DNA of 64,000 nt from an uncultured Bacteroidota bacterium (GTDB lineage: Bacteria; Bacteroidota; Rhodothermia; Balneolales; Balneolaceae). Below the pieces are notes generated by a model, which worked only from the letters and a program-made list of their open reading frames with translations, was not told where the DNA came from and did no database searches. Of the stretch, positions 52,720 to 63,293 are shown one piece after another; position 1 is the first letter of the stretch, and each line of letters opens with the position of its first letter. Both the position numbers and the translations under genes were made by a program. The stretch spans positions 29,634 through 93,633 of the forward strand of contig CAJXOH010000002.1 in assembly GCA_913057895.1 (NCBI GenBank), given 5' to 3'.

Positions 52720-54390
52720 ATGCCTTTCTCCAATTCCAATACGGTTCTTAATGTCCTTGTTCCAGAATTAAAACGCAATCTGGTTGGAAAAAAGTATGTG
52801 CAAAGTCGCACCTCTGGGAAAAAACAGTGGGAAGCTGATTTTACGGCCTCGAATTCCAAGAAAGAACTATCAGCAGAGTCAACAGACATACAGCGGCTTA
52901 TCTTTATTGCAGAGGCTCAACGCTGTTCACTCACATTGCGCCAAAATCCAGGCTCCACAAAGAAAAAAAATGCAACAACTTTCTTTGACCTCTTAGAAGG
53001 TGACCAGATCGTAGACATCACAAAACCTTCAAAAGAGCGACTCCTAACCATCCACTTTTCGTCAAAAAGAAAGCTTCATTTTGAGCTGTTCGGAACCAAA
53101 GCAAATGTGTGGTTGCTTGATAGCTCAGGCCACATCCTCGAGGGTTTTCGAAAGGGAACCCCTACAATGAGTCCCGAACAAGTTGATGACCATGACTCGG
53201 CCTCTATTGCAGGCCCGTCCACCACTGATACAACCTTGTCAGATCAATCGTTTGACTCCCAGGAAGCATGTGAATCTTGGATCAAGACTACACTACCAGG
53301 GTTTCCAAGAGAACACCTTAAAGACCTTATAACGTATCACTCCTTAGACCAAAAAACAGCTAAAGAGCTCACTTCATGGTGTTTGGATGTCGAAGCACGC
53401 ACCTTAGCCACGCCAACGTTTCGGTTGCTTGAAGACGGGACCAAGACCTTACTAGCCGATGACATCCTTCCTCTTGAGACTCATCAACGCTTTGATTCAG
53501 TCACAGAGCTGCTCCATGCTGGGACAAGCCAGCGGAAAGGTCCGTCCAAGCTACAGGAGGAAAAAGAACGACGAATAAAAGCAGTCCAAACACAGATCAA
53601 ACGCAAAAAAGGGTCATTAAAAAATCTAGAAACGGCTGAACAAACTCTTCAACGCGCAACTCAACAAGAGCAATTTGGCCACCTCCTTCTGGCAAATGCT
53701 CATCGAGAGAGCGAGCGGACAGAAGAGGGACTCTTGTGTACAAACACGTTTGATCAAGGCCAAGAGGTATTGATTCCACTTAAATCAACGTACTCTATTC
53801 TAGAGAATGGGCAGGATTATTATCAAAGAGCTAAAAAATCGCGAGCTCAAGCCGCAATGTATGATGAACGCTACGAAGCGATCCATGCTGAACTTAACGA
53901 GTTAGAGGAGGCGCTCTCCCATCTTGAAGCCACACACGATGAAAAATCTTGGAAGGCCTGGATGCAAACGTATGATCAACGTCTTTCCAAAGAGTCTACA
54001 TCACGTCCGTACCGCCCTATTATCGTTCAAGGAGTGGAAATCTGGATTGGAAAAGGGGCTCGGGAAAATGATGCATGCTTAAAATTATCTCATAAAGATG
54101 ACTGGTGGTTCCATGCCAGAGGAGTGGCTGGTTCACATGTATACATTCGGCATCATAGTTTAGGTGGGCAACCCAAGCCTCCAGCTGCACTCATGGATGC
54201 TGCTGCTTCACTAGCGGCATGGCATTCCAAAGCCAAGGGATCTCCTGTCGTTGCTGTGAGTGTTACACAGAGAAAGCATCTTCAAAAGAAAAAACAATCT
54301 GCACCAGGAGAAGTTGTAGTTCGTAAGGAAGATGTCCTTGATGCAGAACCCAAGTCTTCCACAGAGATTTTAGGTACTTTTGAGTCATGA
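52720..54390 (+). CDS. NFACT-family (RqcH/Rqc2-like) ribosome quality-control protein
   Basis: A 556-residue homologue of RqcH, which binds stalled 50S-peptidyl-tRNA and adds C-terminal alanine tails. In order: NFACT-N domain (about 1-200), helix-hairpin-helix region (about 190-250), long coiled coil (about 280-420, EEKERRIKAVQTQIKRKKGS at its start) and NFACT-R domain from about 440 (VEIWIGKGARENDACLKLSH and WWFHARGVAGSHVYIRHH). The NFACT-N Asp-Arg pair needed for tailing in B. subtilis (D97/R98) appears here as Glu106-Arg107 in KPSKERLLTIHF. The ATG at 52720 gives the family start MPF; a GTG at 52681 is possible. The stop overlaps aroKB (ATGA). Confidence 0.88.
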   Translation: MPFSNSNTVLNVLVPELKRNLVGKKYVQSRTSGKKQWEADFTASNSKKELSAESTDIQRLIFIAEAQRCSLTLRQNPGSTKKKNATTFFDLLEGDQIVDITKPSKERLLTIHFSSKRKLHFELFGTKANVWLLDSSGHILEGFRKGTPTMSPEQVDDHDSASIAGPSTTDTTLSDQSFDSQEACESWIKTTLPGFPREHLKDLITYHSLDQKTAKELTSWCLDVEARTLATPTFRLLEDGTKTLLADDILPLETHQRFDSVTELLHAGTSQRKGPSKLQEEKERRIKAVQTQIKRKKGSLKNLETAEQTLQRATQQEQFGHLLLANAHRESERTEEGLLCTNTFDQGQEVLIPLKSTYSILENGQDYYQRAKKSRAQAAMYDERYEAIHAELNELEEALSHLEATHDEKSWKAWMQTYDQRLSKESTSRPYRPIIVQGVEIWIGKGARENDACLKLSHKDDWWFHARGVAGSHVYIRHHSLGGQPKPPAALMDAAASLAAWHSKAKGSPVVAVSVTQRKHLQKKKQSAPGEVVVRKEDVLDAEPKSSTEILGTFES

Positions 54391-55982
54391 GTACGTGGAA
54401 TGTCAAAGTATTAACAGAAGAGGGTGTTCAAAGAATCTACCTGTGTGGATTACCTGGTGTGGGGAAGACCACCTTTGGAAAAAAATTAGCCAAGGCTCTT
54501 GGCTGGACATTCCTAGATCTCGATCAATGGATTGAAAAAACGAAAGAACGTTCTGTAACCGAGCTTTTTGCTCAAGGAGAAGAGACCTTTCGAGCTGCCG
54601 AAAAAGAGGCCTGTATTGACACATTTACGCTAGATCATAAGGTCATCTCACTCGGAGGAGGGGCGCTTCAAGATGAGCAGCTGACCCAGCAAATCAAGGA
54701 ACATGGGTTATTGGTTCACCTGCAAATTCCTCGGGAACAACTCATCACACGGCTTCACAGAAACCAGCGAAGGCCGATGTTTAAAGGGCTTAGTCGAGCT
54801 GATACGGCTCAAAAAGTGGTTGAATTATGGCAAGTACGTAAATCAAAGTATCGACAAGCTCATGTATCGTGGAATCCCATGATGGGCGTTCCAGCGGTCA
54901 ACGATTCTGAGAGATTCCTGCACGGTTCGATTGAATCTGTAAAAGGGCTTGAAAAATGGCTTCCTAATCCCTCCAAGGCTCGTTTTGCATGTATTGTAGA
55001 CGAGCATGTTGCTGAGGCACATAAAGATCTTTTTGAAGAATTTGCGCACCAAACTCACTTCATTGGAATGTACACAGTCCCATCTGGTGAAGGCTCAAAA
55101 TCGGTAGAGGCTTGGCGAAAACTAACGACGGAATTATTGGAGGCTGGATTCAAACGAACAGATACGCTTCTAGTATTTGGTGGTGGTGTTACTGGTGATC
55201 TTGGTGGGTTTGTTGCATCTACCCTCATGCGTGGGGTTCGTTATCTGCAGATTCCTACAACTCTTTTGGCCATGGTTGATAGTGCCGTAGGTGGCAAAAC
55301 GGGTATCAATCACTCCACTGGAAAAAACCTTATAGGGAGCTTTCATAAGGCTGAGTCTGTACTCTTTGACCCCTATTTTTTGTCCACGTTACCAAAGGAG
55401 GAATGGATAAATGGGACGGGTGAAATCCTCAAATATGGCTACATCGCAGACCCTACCATACTGGAAGAACTTTCTACAACTCCATTCTCGGAAGTAGACC
55501 CAGATACACAACGCCATATCATCCAACGTTGTGCCGATATCAAGGCAATGATTGTCGCCAATGATTTCAAGGAGACTGGCCAACGTATGCACCTAAATTT
55601 TGGTCATACCTTTGCCCATGCGCTCGAGCACGTGGCTGGTTATGGGACGATACCTCATGGATTGGCCGTATTAATCGGCATGAAAGCGGCCATTTGGGTG
55701 TCTAATCAACGTGGCGCTACCATTCAGGATGACATTATTCATCATCATCTCCCTGAGAATGTGCAGAATACACTATCATCACTCGTACGCTCCAAAGGAG
55801 ATAGCCTGCAGGAGTCCACGAATTCATTCATCCATGAACTCATAGAGGCGATGAATCGTGACAAAAAGGCTACCTCGAATGGCATTCGACTCATTTTGTT
55901 GAATGACCTTGCAGATCCAGTGATCGTCGATGATGTCTCAGCCGATGAACTTCACAGAGCGTGGTCCTATGCCTTGGCGTAA
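54387..55982 (+). CDS. Fused shikimate kinase / 3-dehydroquinate synthase
   Basis: Two shikimate-pathway enzymes in one chain of 531 residues. The AroK part (about 12-185) has the P-loop GLPGVGKTTFGKKLA (21-35), DLDQWIE, the FRAAEKEA segment, SLGGGAL and the lid RNQRRPMF. The AroB part (about 190-531) has the NAD/phosphate loops VPSGEGSKSVEAW and FGGGVTGDLGGFVAST, then VDSAVGGKTGIN, and the zinc ligands in GEILKYG and NFGHTFAHALEH. Such fusions occur in several bacterial groups. The two reactions are not consecutive (steps 2 and 5). It overlaps the upstream RqcH-like gene and the downstream tamB. Confidence 0.96.
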   Translation: MSTWNVKVLTEEGVQRIYLCGLPGVGKTTFGKKLAKALGWTFLDLDQWIEKTKERSVTELFAQGEETFRAAEKEACIDTFTLDHKVISLGGGALQDEQLTQQIKEHGLLVHLQIPREQLITRLHRNQRRPMFKGLSRADTAQKVVELWQVRKSKYRQAHVSWNPMMGVPAVNDSERFLHGSIESVKGLEKWLPNPSKARFACIVDEHVAEAHKDLFEEFAHQTHFIGMYTVPSGEGSKSVEAWRKLTTELLEAGFKRTDTLLVFGGGVTGDLGGFVASTLMRGVRYLQIPTTLLAMVDSAVGGKTGINHSTGKNLIGSFHKAESVLFDPYFLSTLPKEEWINGTGEILKYGYIADPTILEELSTTPFSEVDPDTQRHIIQRCADIKAMIVANDFKETGQRMHLNFGHTFAHALEHVAGYGTIPHGLAVLIGMKAAIWVSNQRGATIQDDIIHHHLPENVQNTLSSLVRSKGDSLQESTNSFIHELIEAMNRDKKATSNGIRLILLNDLADPVIVDDVSADELHRAWSYALA

Positions 55983-58900
55983 TGGATTCATAAAACTTGG
56001 TCAGGGGTTATTACGATTGTGGAGGTGGTTCAACCGCTCGTTTGGTGGTCTACTCATAGGGGCTATCATTCTTCTATCGTTCACCTTGTTAGTCTTGCAG
56101 ATTCCTGCTGTGAAGCAGGCTGCAGTCATGAGATTGGTTAATCAATCGGTTGAGAAAACCCAAATAGACCTTTCGATTGGCGAAGTTGAAGGCTTTTTCC
56201 CAATTCAAATACAATTATTGGATCTGGAAGCACGAATAGAGTCTGCCGCTGAAGTCTCGTTATCCCAATTAGATATCCAAGTTCAGCCTTTCCCACTATT
56301 GTTTGGTCGAACCTCTATTTCTTCTCTTAGACTTGACACACTTCGCGCCAACATCTCTACACAAGAGTTGCAAGCATGGCTCGAGTCAAACCCTCCCTCA
56401 AATCCACTTGAAGGATCATTGTCTATCCCAAACGTAGAGTTGGTGGATGGGGCTTTCGAGGTAACAAACACAACGTTCCTTTCAACCTCCATCCCACGGA
56501 CCGACAGTGCCTCTACAACAAACGCTATCCGTATTCAAGATGTATCACTTCAAGGCCGAATTGAATCTGATCCTTCCCTCCAGATTGTTTCCATTGAATC
56601 ACTTCAATTTTTGCTACCTCAACACTCAGAGAGTCCCTTTATCGTGACAGGTGAATGGTACCGCGATGAACAACGAACGGAACTCAATCAGTTTGATGTA
56701 CAGCATCCATTACTCCAATTTTCAGGAGAAGTCGCGATGGATGCATCAAGAAATACACCATTAAATACTGTATTTCAGCAGTTCCTTTATGGGGATATGC
56801 AAGGGTCCATGCGTTGGCGTCCATCCATTGTAGATTTCGCGCTGTTTCCAACCCTTCAAACGCCTTGGGTACAAGTTTTTTCTCCATTGACAACGCAAGG
56901 GGAATGGATCAAAAACGGAGATCAATGGATCATTGAAGAGCTTGAGCTCTACACGCAAGAAAGTTCTGTCTCATTATCTGGACAGTTTCCATCCTTTTGG
57001 GTGGAATCTCCTCCTTTGACATCTCCAGTATCCTTAACATCATCACCATGGGCGTTTGTCCTAGAATCCGCCCGGTTGAGCACTCCAGAGCTGGAATCAC
57101 ATGCTGAACTCTCTTCACTGGCTCCATTTCTTGGTGATGTAGCGATCTCCTCTGAATTCACCCAGTCACAAGCTGGAGCGTTTGAGTGGTCTGTTGATCT
57201 TAATGAGCCCAATGGATCCACACGCATGGTCTCTTCTGGGCAAATCAATGCAGACGAATCTAGTTTGACCCTACAATCCCTTTTTGCTGAACTCACGTTT
57301 GATGGGTTTACCCGTGAACTCTCATCGTTGTTTGATAAACTGCCAACGATACCGGGATTCATCCGCGAGAACGACACCCAATTTGGATTAAATCTTATAG
57401 GTCAAGGCACATTTGAGATAGACTCTACGATACTATGGACCTTGAGTGAGCCTACTGACGCTGAAGGTCACAATACAGGAAATTCTCTCGGATTCACATC
57501 ACCGTCCACTGAACAGACGACAAGCTTGTCGCAACCGTCTTCGAAGTCGTCGCTACCGCCTTTGCAGTCGTCGTCGCAAAAAGACTCAAACTTGGTAACA
57601 TGGCTGCCAAATCCTCCAAAGATTGAGGCAACGTACCAAGCTACCGATGGAAGAATCGGGCGATTTCAGCCTGATGAGGTTGAGCTCTTCACCTCCTGGA
57701 AGCCTGATTCACTTTCTGGGCATCAAATCACCTATCAAGTGGAGCTTCAAGGTATCGGGCTAAATGCTAGATCAGATGGATTTGTATCCTTCCCCGATTG
57801 GTCGATTGCCCCATCTGCTAGCGCTAAGCAAGTCTACACCTGGGATCAGGAAACAAACGTTTCACAATGGACAGGCTCCGTGCTAGATCCTAGCATGTTT
57901 GGAACATCCACCGATTTATCCTTTAGGCTATCCAGTACCATCGCTTCAGATTGGAGACAGCAAGGTCTAGCAGAGGTGGCGTTAACAATGCGCGAGGGGG
58001 TCTTTTTAGGATCCTCTATTCTACCGTTTGGAGCCTCTCTTTCAAAATCGTCTCGTGCAATTGTGTTCTCCAGCGACGCCTTTGAGGCTGCCATTCTAGG
58101 TGAAATACAAGGGGAATCCTTTCTGGACTTCACACGCTTGGTAGGATCTTCCATTAGGGATCAATTTGCTCACACCTATCAATTTGAGCCGTTTCTCCCA
58201 CAACGTCGGGAAACTCAATCTGAGGGTTCACTTGAGTCCCGTCGTTATACCTTTGAATTTGCCATGAATAACGGGTCCATCCTGGCACCATGGGTTGGCT
58301 TGGAGAGACTCGAGAGCCAAGCATTTTTTTCTGGAAGCATCGAAAATCGTGGTACAACTCTCTCACTCGAAGCAACTGCTGAGGATAGTCGGTTTGTCCT
58401 TCAAAATATACTTGTTACAGGACTTGAAGGGGATATTGCTGCTCAATGGCAACTTGATGAGCCTTGGACTTCTTCAGGTCTATTTGACTGGCAGGCGCAA
58501 GCCAACTCGATACAATCACGTTTTGGCTCTCTATCCAACCCGAGATGGGTAGCTACTCTAGAAGGCCAAACAACGACTCTTTCATTACGATCTGAGCCAA
58601 CCAATGATGGCTTACGTGCGACACTTCTTCTGTCAGCGTTGCGCAACCCTTCTACGCTTGACATACGGCTCGATGCGGTGGACATAGGTAGAAGTTCCTA
58701 CCAATGGAGTTTAAACGAACCAAGTCGCTGGGTCTATTCGGATGTCGGAGCATGGCAGTTCGAACCCACTACGTTTGTTTCTGATGCCCAGCAAGTTCAA
58801 CTAGGAGGCACGTATTCATCCGTGGCCGAAGATGCTTTTACCCTATCGTTTCAAAACACAGATTTAGGTGACGCACTTCAATTTTTAGATAGCCGTCTTG

Positions 58901-60924
58901 AATGGGACGCCACGCTTAATGGATCTATCACGACTCGTCAACTGGGCTCCACTCCTTTTCTACAAGGCGAGTTGACAGGATTAAACGCGACCCTTAATGG
59001 TCGGTCTGTGGGCAACCTCCGTCTTGAGAGTCGGCTGGATAGTGCAACCAATCGTTTTTTGGTTGACGGAGCCTTAGTAGATACACTAAAAGAGAGTTTT
59101 GACATTCAACTTCAAGGGTCCCTTGCGAACCCATTAAACCCTGTTCCGGATCCAATTCAACTGGATCTCACAGCGGATATTCAACGTCTGGATATGTGGC
59201 TTCTTGAAGAATTGATTCCAACCATCATCACCCAAAGTAGTGGGCAAGCACGTGGAACAGCACGTTATCAGCAAATCCAAGGTCAAACTGAATTTACAGG
59301 GGCTCTTGAGTTGGACAGTACTCAGTTGGTTCCAACGTTTTTAAATACAAGGCTTCAAGCGAATGGTACGATTCAATACGATCTTCTTAATGGGTTTACG
59401 TTGGATAGCATACAAATTGCTGATACTCGCGGAGGAACAGGGATTTTGGATGGGTCGGTTGGTGTCACTTCATTAAATCCAGAGGCAACCATCCCCTTTG
59501 ATGTAGGGCTCCAGGTGGAGTCTCTTCATTTGCTAAACAATCCATTTGATCCAGATATCCCCTTTTTCTCTAGTATTACCGGGACTGGTCGCATAGAATT
59601 AAGCGGGACTCAAAATGGACCGATCATCTCCACACCTCAACCTATAGATTTGGCTCAAAATTCAGCCATTTCAATTCCTATTTTGGATGTCACGAATATC
59701 GATAATAACACACGTTTTATCCGATTTGTGGACAAACTTCCTTCCCCAGATGAGGATTTAACTGGGACACCAGCACCAAGTATGACAACTGGGGCTCTTA
59801 TTCCGATTCAAGGGGATTCGCTCATTCTTTCAGAGCTCTCAAGACTCTCGACGTCCAGCGCAACCTTTCAAGATTTATTTACGCTTGATCTGGAGTTCCG
59901 TGCATCCAATCCAGTCCAAGCTGAATTGATTTTTGACCAAGTAACCAATGACCAAATTCGTGCACAAGGTACCGGCGATTTGCGCCTTAGTCTTCTAGAT
60001 GGAGATCTAAGTGTATTTGGCTCTATGAATATCACCTCTGGGGATTATAATTTTGTGAGTGGTGATGTCTTAAGCAGGCAGTTTCAGCTCCAAGAAGGAG
60101 GATCAATCTCTTGGGATGGAGACCCTTATGATGCTGAATTACAAGTCAGTGCCATCTATCGAGCGAGGCCTTCTCTCGCCTCCTTAGGATCTCCGGCAGG
60201 GTCCGCGTCGGAGTCCTCACTTGGGCAGAGAGTCCCAATAGAGCTTGTACTCGATATCTTTGGCCCTCTCACCGAAGTTCAAAATGAGTTTTTCTTCCAA
60301 TTACCCTCTGAACTTGGAGGCTTCTCCGATCCAACCTTGTCTACTCGCATTCAAAGTCTCAATCAAAATGATGAGCAAAAACTTGTTCAAGCCTTTAGCT
60401 TGTTGCTCACTGGCAATTTTATTGCGTCAGGACAAACCACGTTTGAAGATGCTTCCGCCTTTCAAGGGGTAACTGGCTCTGCAGTGTTGATCAATCCGTT
60501 TGTTTCGCAACAACTCATTAGCCCCCTGTTATCCAATCAGATTAACGCACTGTTTAGTGAAAACATCACCTTCGATGTGGATGTCAACATCGATGCCTAT
60601 AATGAGGTAGAATTAGGCGTTGCATTACGGCTCTACAACGATCGTCTAGTGCTTCGTCGAGAAGGGCAAATTACGGGTAATCAAAGCTCTATCGGTGATT
60701 TGGGGGCAGAGTATAGAATTAATCAGTTACTCTCATTGTCCGCCTTTCATAGGCAAGACCCAACCTTCGTTCAAGCCACAGGGTCTCAAGGCTCTGGGAG
60801 TAGTGCAGGAGAAACACAAGTGATGAATGGAGTGGGCGTTCAAGCCAGAACCGAGTTTCATACATGGCGTGAACTATTCGCACGACTCTCGCGTGGATTT
60901 TCTACCTTGAAGTGGTGGGATTAA
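55969..60924 (+). CDS. TamB-like translocation and assembly module protein
   Basis: A very large protein of 1,651 residues. One N-terminal membrane helix (about 22-43, GGLLIGAIILLSFTLLVLQI) is followed by a long, beta-rich, Ser/Thr-rich periplasmic region. At the C-terminus lies the DUF490/TamB domain, recognised by FGSMNITSGDYNFVSGDVLS, GGSISWDGDPYDAELQVSAI and PSELGGFSDP. TamB bridges the periplasm to an outer-membrane Omp85 partner and is now linked with phospholipid transport. A low-complexity Ser-rich segment lies at about 505-545. The ATG at 55969 (MPWRNGF) limits the overlap with aroB to 14 bases; earlier Met codons at 55930 and 55945 exist. No tamA is adjacent. Confidence 0.88.
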   Translation: MPWRNGFIKLGQGLLRLWRWFNRSFGGLLIGAIILLSFTLLVLQIPAVKQAAVMRLVNQSVEKTQIDLSIGEVEGFFPIQIQLLDLEARIESAAEVSLSQLDIQVQPFPLLFGRTSISSLRLDTLRANISTQELQAWLESNPPSNPLEGSLSIPNVELVDGAFEVTNTTFLSTSIPRTDSASTTNAIRIQDVSLQGRIESDPSLQIVSIESLQFLLPQHSESPFIVTGEWYRDEQRTELNQFDVQHPLLQFSGEVAMDASRNTPLNTVFQQFLYGDMQGSMRWRPSIVDFALFPTLQTPWVQVFSPLTTQGEWIKNGDQWIIEELELYTQESSVSLSGQFPSFWVESPPLTSPVSLTSSPWAFVLESARLSTPELESHAELSSLAPFLGDVAISSEFTQSQAGAFEWSVDLNEPNGSTRMVSSGQINADESSLTLQSLFAELTFDGFTRELSSLFDKLPTIPGFIRENDTQFGLNLIGQGTFEIDSTILWTLSEPTDAEGHNTGNSLGFTSPSTEQTTSLSQPSSKSSLPPLQSSSQKDSNLVTWLPNPPKIEATYQATDGRIGRFQPDEVELFTSWKPDSLSGHQITYQVELQGIGLNARSDGFVSFPDWSIAPSASAKQVYTWDQETNVSQWTGSVLDPSMFGTSTDLSFRLSSTIASDWRQQGLAEVALTMREGVFLGSSILPFGASLSKSSRAIVFSSDAFEAAILGEIQGESFLDFTRLVGSSIRDQFAHTYQFEPFLPQRRETQSEGSLESRRYTFEFAMNNGSILAPWVGLERLESQAFFSGSIENRGTTLSLEATAEDSRFVLQNILVTGLEGDIAAQWQLDEPWTSSGLFDWQAQANSIQSRFGSLSNPRWVATLEGQTTTLSLRSEPTNDGLRATLLLSALRNPSTLDIRLDAVDIGRSSYQWSLNEPSRWVYSDVGAWQFEPTTFVSDAQQVQLGGTYSSVAEDAFTLSFQNTDLGDALQFLDSRLEWDATLNGSITTRQLGSTPFLQGELTGLNATLNGRSVGNLRLESRLDSATNRFLVDGALVDTLKESFDIQLQGSLANPLNPVPDPIQLDLTADIQRLDMWLLEELIPTIITQSSGQARGTARYQQIQGQTEFTGALELDSTQLVPTFLNTRLQANGTIQYDLLNGFTLDSIQIADTRGGTGILDGSVGVTSLNPEATIPFDVGLQVESLHLLNNPFDPDIPFFSSITGTGRIELSGTQNGPIISTPQPIDLAQNSAISIPILDVTNIDNNTRFIRFVDKLPSPDEDLTGTPAPSMTTGALIPIQGDSLILSELSRLSTSSATFQDLFTLDLEFRASNPVQAELIFDQVTNDQIRAQGTGDLRLSLLDGDLSVFGSMNITSGDYNFVSGDVLSRQFQLQEGGSISWDGDPYDAELQVSAIYRARPSLASLGSPAGSASESSLGQRVPIELVLDIFGPLTEVQNEFFFQLPSELGGFSDPTLSTRIQSLNQNDEQKLVQAFSLLLTGNFIASGQTTFEDASAFQGVTGSAVLINPFVSQQLISPLLSNQINALFSENITFDVDVNIDAYNEVELGVALRLYNDRLVLRREGQITGNQSSIGDLGAEYRINQLLSLSAFHRQDPTFVQATGSQGSGSSAGETQVMNGVGVQARTEFHTWRELFARLSRGFSTLKWWD

Positions 60925-60964
60925 CCACGAATCATGTGGTAAAAACCCCACATAAAGCAAACTT

Positions 60965-63292
60965 ATGAGACGATCCATACAAGAGATAGAGCGGGAGATT
61001 GAACAACTTCTGCAGGATGCACCAAAGGCAGTCATCCCAAAAAAATTATTCGAAAATATCCTCAGTCTTAACACGAAGAGAGGCAAACGAGAGCTCAATC
61101 AAGCGCTTCGTTCTCTCGAAGTCCAAGGAAAGATCTTGATTCAACCTGGAAACTTGGTCCAATTAAAAGGCAAAGGGAAAGCAGCTAGCAAGGCAGAGTC
61201 ACCACAAAAAAGCGCCTCCCCAACGTCGAAAAAGAGCCCCAAATCATCGCCTTCATCGCCAGAGCGTGTCTATGACGACCATGATGCAGAAATGATGGGT
61301 AAGGTGGATATAAGTGCTCGAGGTGATGGGTATGTGACATTGCCAGGATATAATGAGGACATTCGTATTCCCAAAAAACACATGGGCACTGCACTGCAAG
61401 GAGACACTGTGTTGGTGAATATTGATACCCGAGACAAGCGGCAGCGACGAATCTCAGGGCGTATTGATCATATTGTCAAGCGTTCTGGGCACCTCTACGT
61501 GGGAATGCTCCGGCATGAAGGGAGTGGGCACGCAGTCATTGAACCAGATCAAAAGTCAGCTCATATCGATTTTTATGTGGCACCAGAAGATCTTCAAGGG
61601 ATTTCCTCTGGGCATAAAGTCACCTTTCGGCTTAAAGAGTGGGCTGCTCCAGGCGGACTCCCTCAAGCATGGCAACTTCAAGATTTAGGGGAAGCTGGCT
61701 CTAACGAAGCAGATATCCTTTCGATTTTGGCGGAAAAGCAGTTTCAAGCTGAATTCGATCCTGAAGTAGAAGCTTTTGCCGCAGCCATACCCGAAGATTT
61801 TTCACCAGAGGCGGTCAAAGATCGTTTGGATTATCGAGACAAACGAGTGTTCACTATTGACCCTGCCGATGCCAAAGATTTTGATGACGCCATCTCAATT
61901 GAGAAGCTTGAAAGTGGCAACTTCTGGCTAGGGGTACATATTGCCGACGTTACCCATTACATGCCTCGTGGGACTGTTCTTGATGATGAAGCGTACCGAC
62001 GCGCAACAAGCGTGTATTTGGTTGACCGGGTGATCCCCATGCTTCCCGAAAGACTCAGCAACGGTGTGTGCTCTCTTCGCCCCAACGAAGATAAATGTAC
62101 CTACTCTTGTTTTATGGAGCTCACTCCTCAAGGGGAACTTGTCTCCTATGAAATACGAGAAACGGTGATTCACTCGATGCAACGATTTGTCTATGATGAG
62201 GTGCAAGAGATTTTAGACGGGAATGCAGACCACGAGCTCAAGCCTGACCTAGAGATGGTCGCAGGTCTAGCGCAAACCCTCATGGACCAACGCTTTAAAA
62301 AAGGAGCCATCGCGTTTGAAACGCCTGAGCCACGTTTTGTCCTGGATGGAGATGGCAAACCTCTGGATGTCGTCGTCAAGCAACGACTGTTTGCCCATAA
62401 ATTGATTGAAGAGTGTATGCTAATGGCAAATAAGACAGTTGCTCTGCACATCGATCATCTTCGCAAGGCTCTACATTCGGGCGCGAACACCAAATCAAAA
62501 GCATCCAAGCAACCCTTCCCCTATCTCTACCGCATTCACGACAAACCCGATTCCGAGAAGTTCGGCCATGTTCTAGAGAACATTAAACCCATCGGCATCT
62601 TCATGGAAAATAAAGGTCAGGTCACTCCAAAAGAGATAAATACCCTTCTAGAGAAGGTCGAAGGGACCGAGGTTGAAACCATTGTAAACCAACTTATGCT
62701 GCGTGCGATGGCCAAGGCTGAGTATGCTCCTGGGAATATTGGTCACTTTGGCTTGGCTTTTTCCCATTATGCACACTTTACAAGCCCTATCCGACGTTAT
62801 CCAGATGTGATTGTGCACCGCTTGTTGAAGGCCTACCCTTCGTTGGATGAAATTAAAGGTGGAAAATCGGCCCAAAAATCGTCCAAAGAAGGATCAGGTG
62901 GATTCAAAACAACGATTAAAGGATACACATTCGATGATCTTGTTCAAGCAGGTGAACATTGCAGTGCACAAGAGCGTAGTGCTGCCGAAGCAGAACGAGA
63001 TTCTGTGAAACTCAAGCAGGTGGAATACCTGAGTGAACGTATTGGTTCCCAATATGACGGTATCATCTCAGGCGTTACAGAAAACGGACTCTTTGTGCAG
63101 CTTAAAGACATCTACTGTGAAGGAATGGTCCGAATAAGTGAACTCAAGGATGATTATTATGTGTATCAACCTCAGCGTCATGCATTGGTTGCCAGAGGCA
63201 AGAAAAAGCAGTATCAGCTTGGGCAGCCAATTCAAATTCGGGTGATCAGCACCAATCCTGAACGTAGACAAATTGATTTTGCGTTAGCGTGA
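60965..63292 (+). CDS. rnr: Ribonuclease R
   Basis: Processive 3'-5' exoribonuclease degrading structured RNA. The 775-residue protein has an N-terminal winged-helix part (about 1-65), a Ser/Lys/Pro-rich linker (about 70-100), cold-shock domains (about 105-245), the RNB catalytic domain with Asp299, Asp305, Asp307 and Asp308 in TIDPADAKDFDDAIS, and a C-terminal S1 domain (about 690-770, GIISGVTENGLFVQL). FTSPIRRYPDVIVHR is the usual RNB block. A Ser/Lys insertion (about 638-655) separates RNB subregions. It follows tamB by 40 bases. Confidence 0.96.
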   Translation: MRRSIQEIEREIEQLLQDAPKAVIPKKLFENILSLNTKRGKRELNQALRSLEVQGKILIQPGNLVQLKGKGKAASKAESPQKSASPTSKKSPKSSPSSPERVYDDHDAEMMGKVDISARGDGYVTLPGYNEDIRIPKKHMGTALQGDTVLVNIDTRDKRQRRISGRIDHIVKRSGHLYVGMLRHEGSGHAVIEPDQKSAHIDFYVAPEDLQGISSGHKVTFRLKEWAAPGGLPQAWQLQDLGEAGSNEADILSILAEKQFQAEFDPEVEAFAAAIPEDFSPEAVKDRLDYRDKRVFTIDPADAKDFDDAISIEKLESGNFWLGVHIADVTHYMPRGTVLDDEAYRRATSVYLVDRVIPMLPERLSNGVCSLRPNEDKCTYSCFMELTPQGELVSYEIRETVIHSMQRFVYDEVQEILDGNADHELKPDLEMVAGLAQTLMDQRFKKGAIAFETPEPRFVLDGDGKPLDVVVKQRLFAHKLIEECMLMANKTVALHIDHLRKALHSGANTKSKASKQPFPYLYRIHDKPDSEKFGHVLENIKPIGIFMENKGQVTPKEINTLLEKVEGTEVETIVNQLMLRAMAKAEYAPGNIGHFGLAFSHYAHFTSPIRRYPDVIVHRLLKAYPSLDEIKGGKSAQKSSKEGSGGFKTTIKGYTFDDLVQAGEHCSAQERSAAEAERDSVKLKQVEYLSERIGSQYDGIISGVTENGLFVQLKDIYCEGMVRISELKDDYYVYQPQRHALVARGKKKQYQLGQPIQIRVISTNPERRQIDFALA

Positions 63293-63293
63293 T

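Noticed and set aside
56949..57377. 142-codon open frame on the minus strand within tamB
   Set aside because: Fully antisense to a long recognised protein; composition is the complement of Ser/Thr-rich coding, with no domain.
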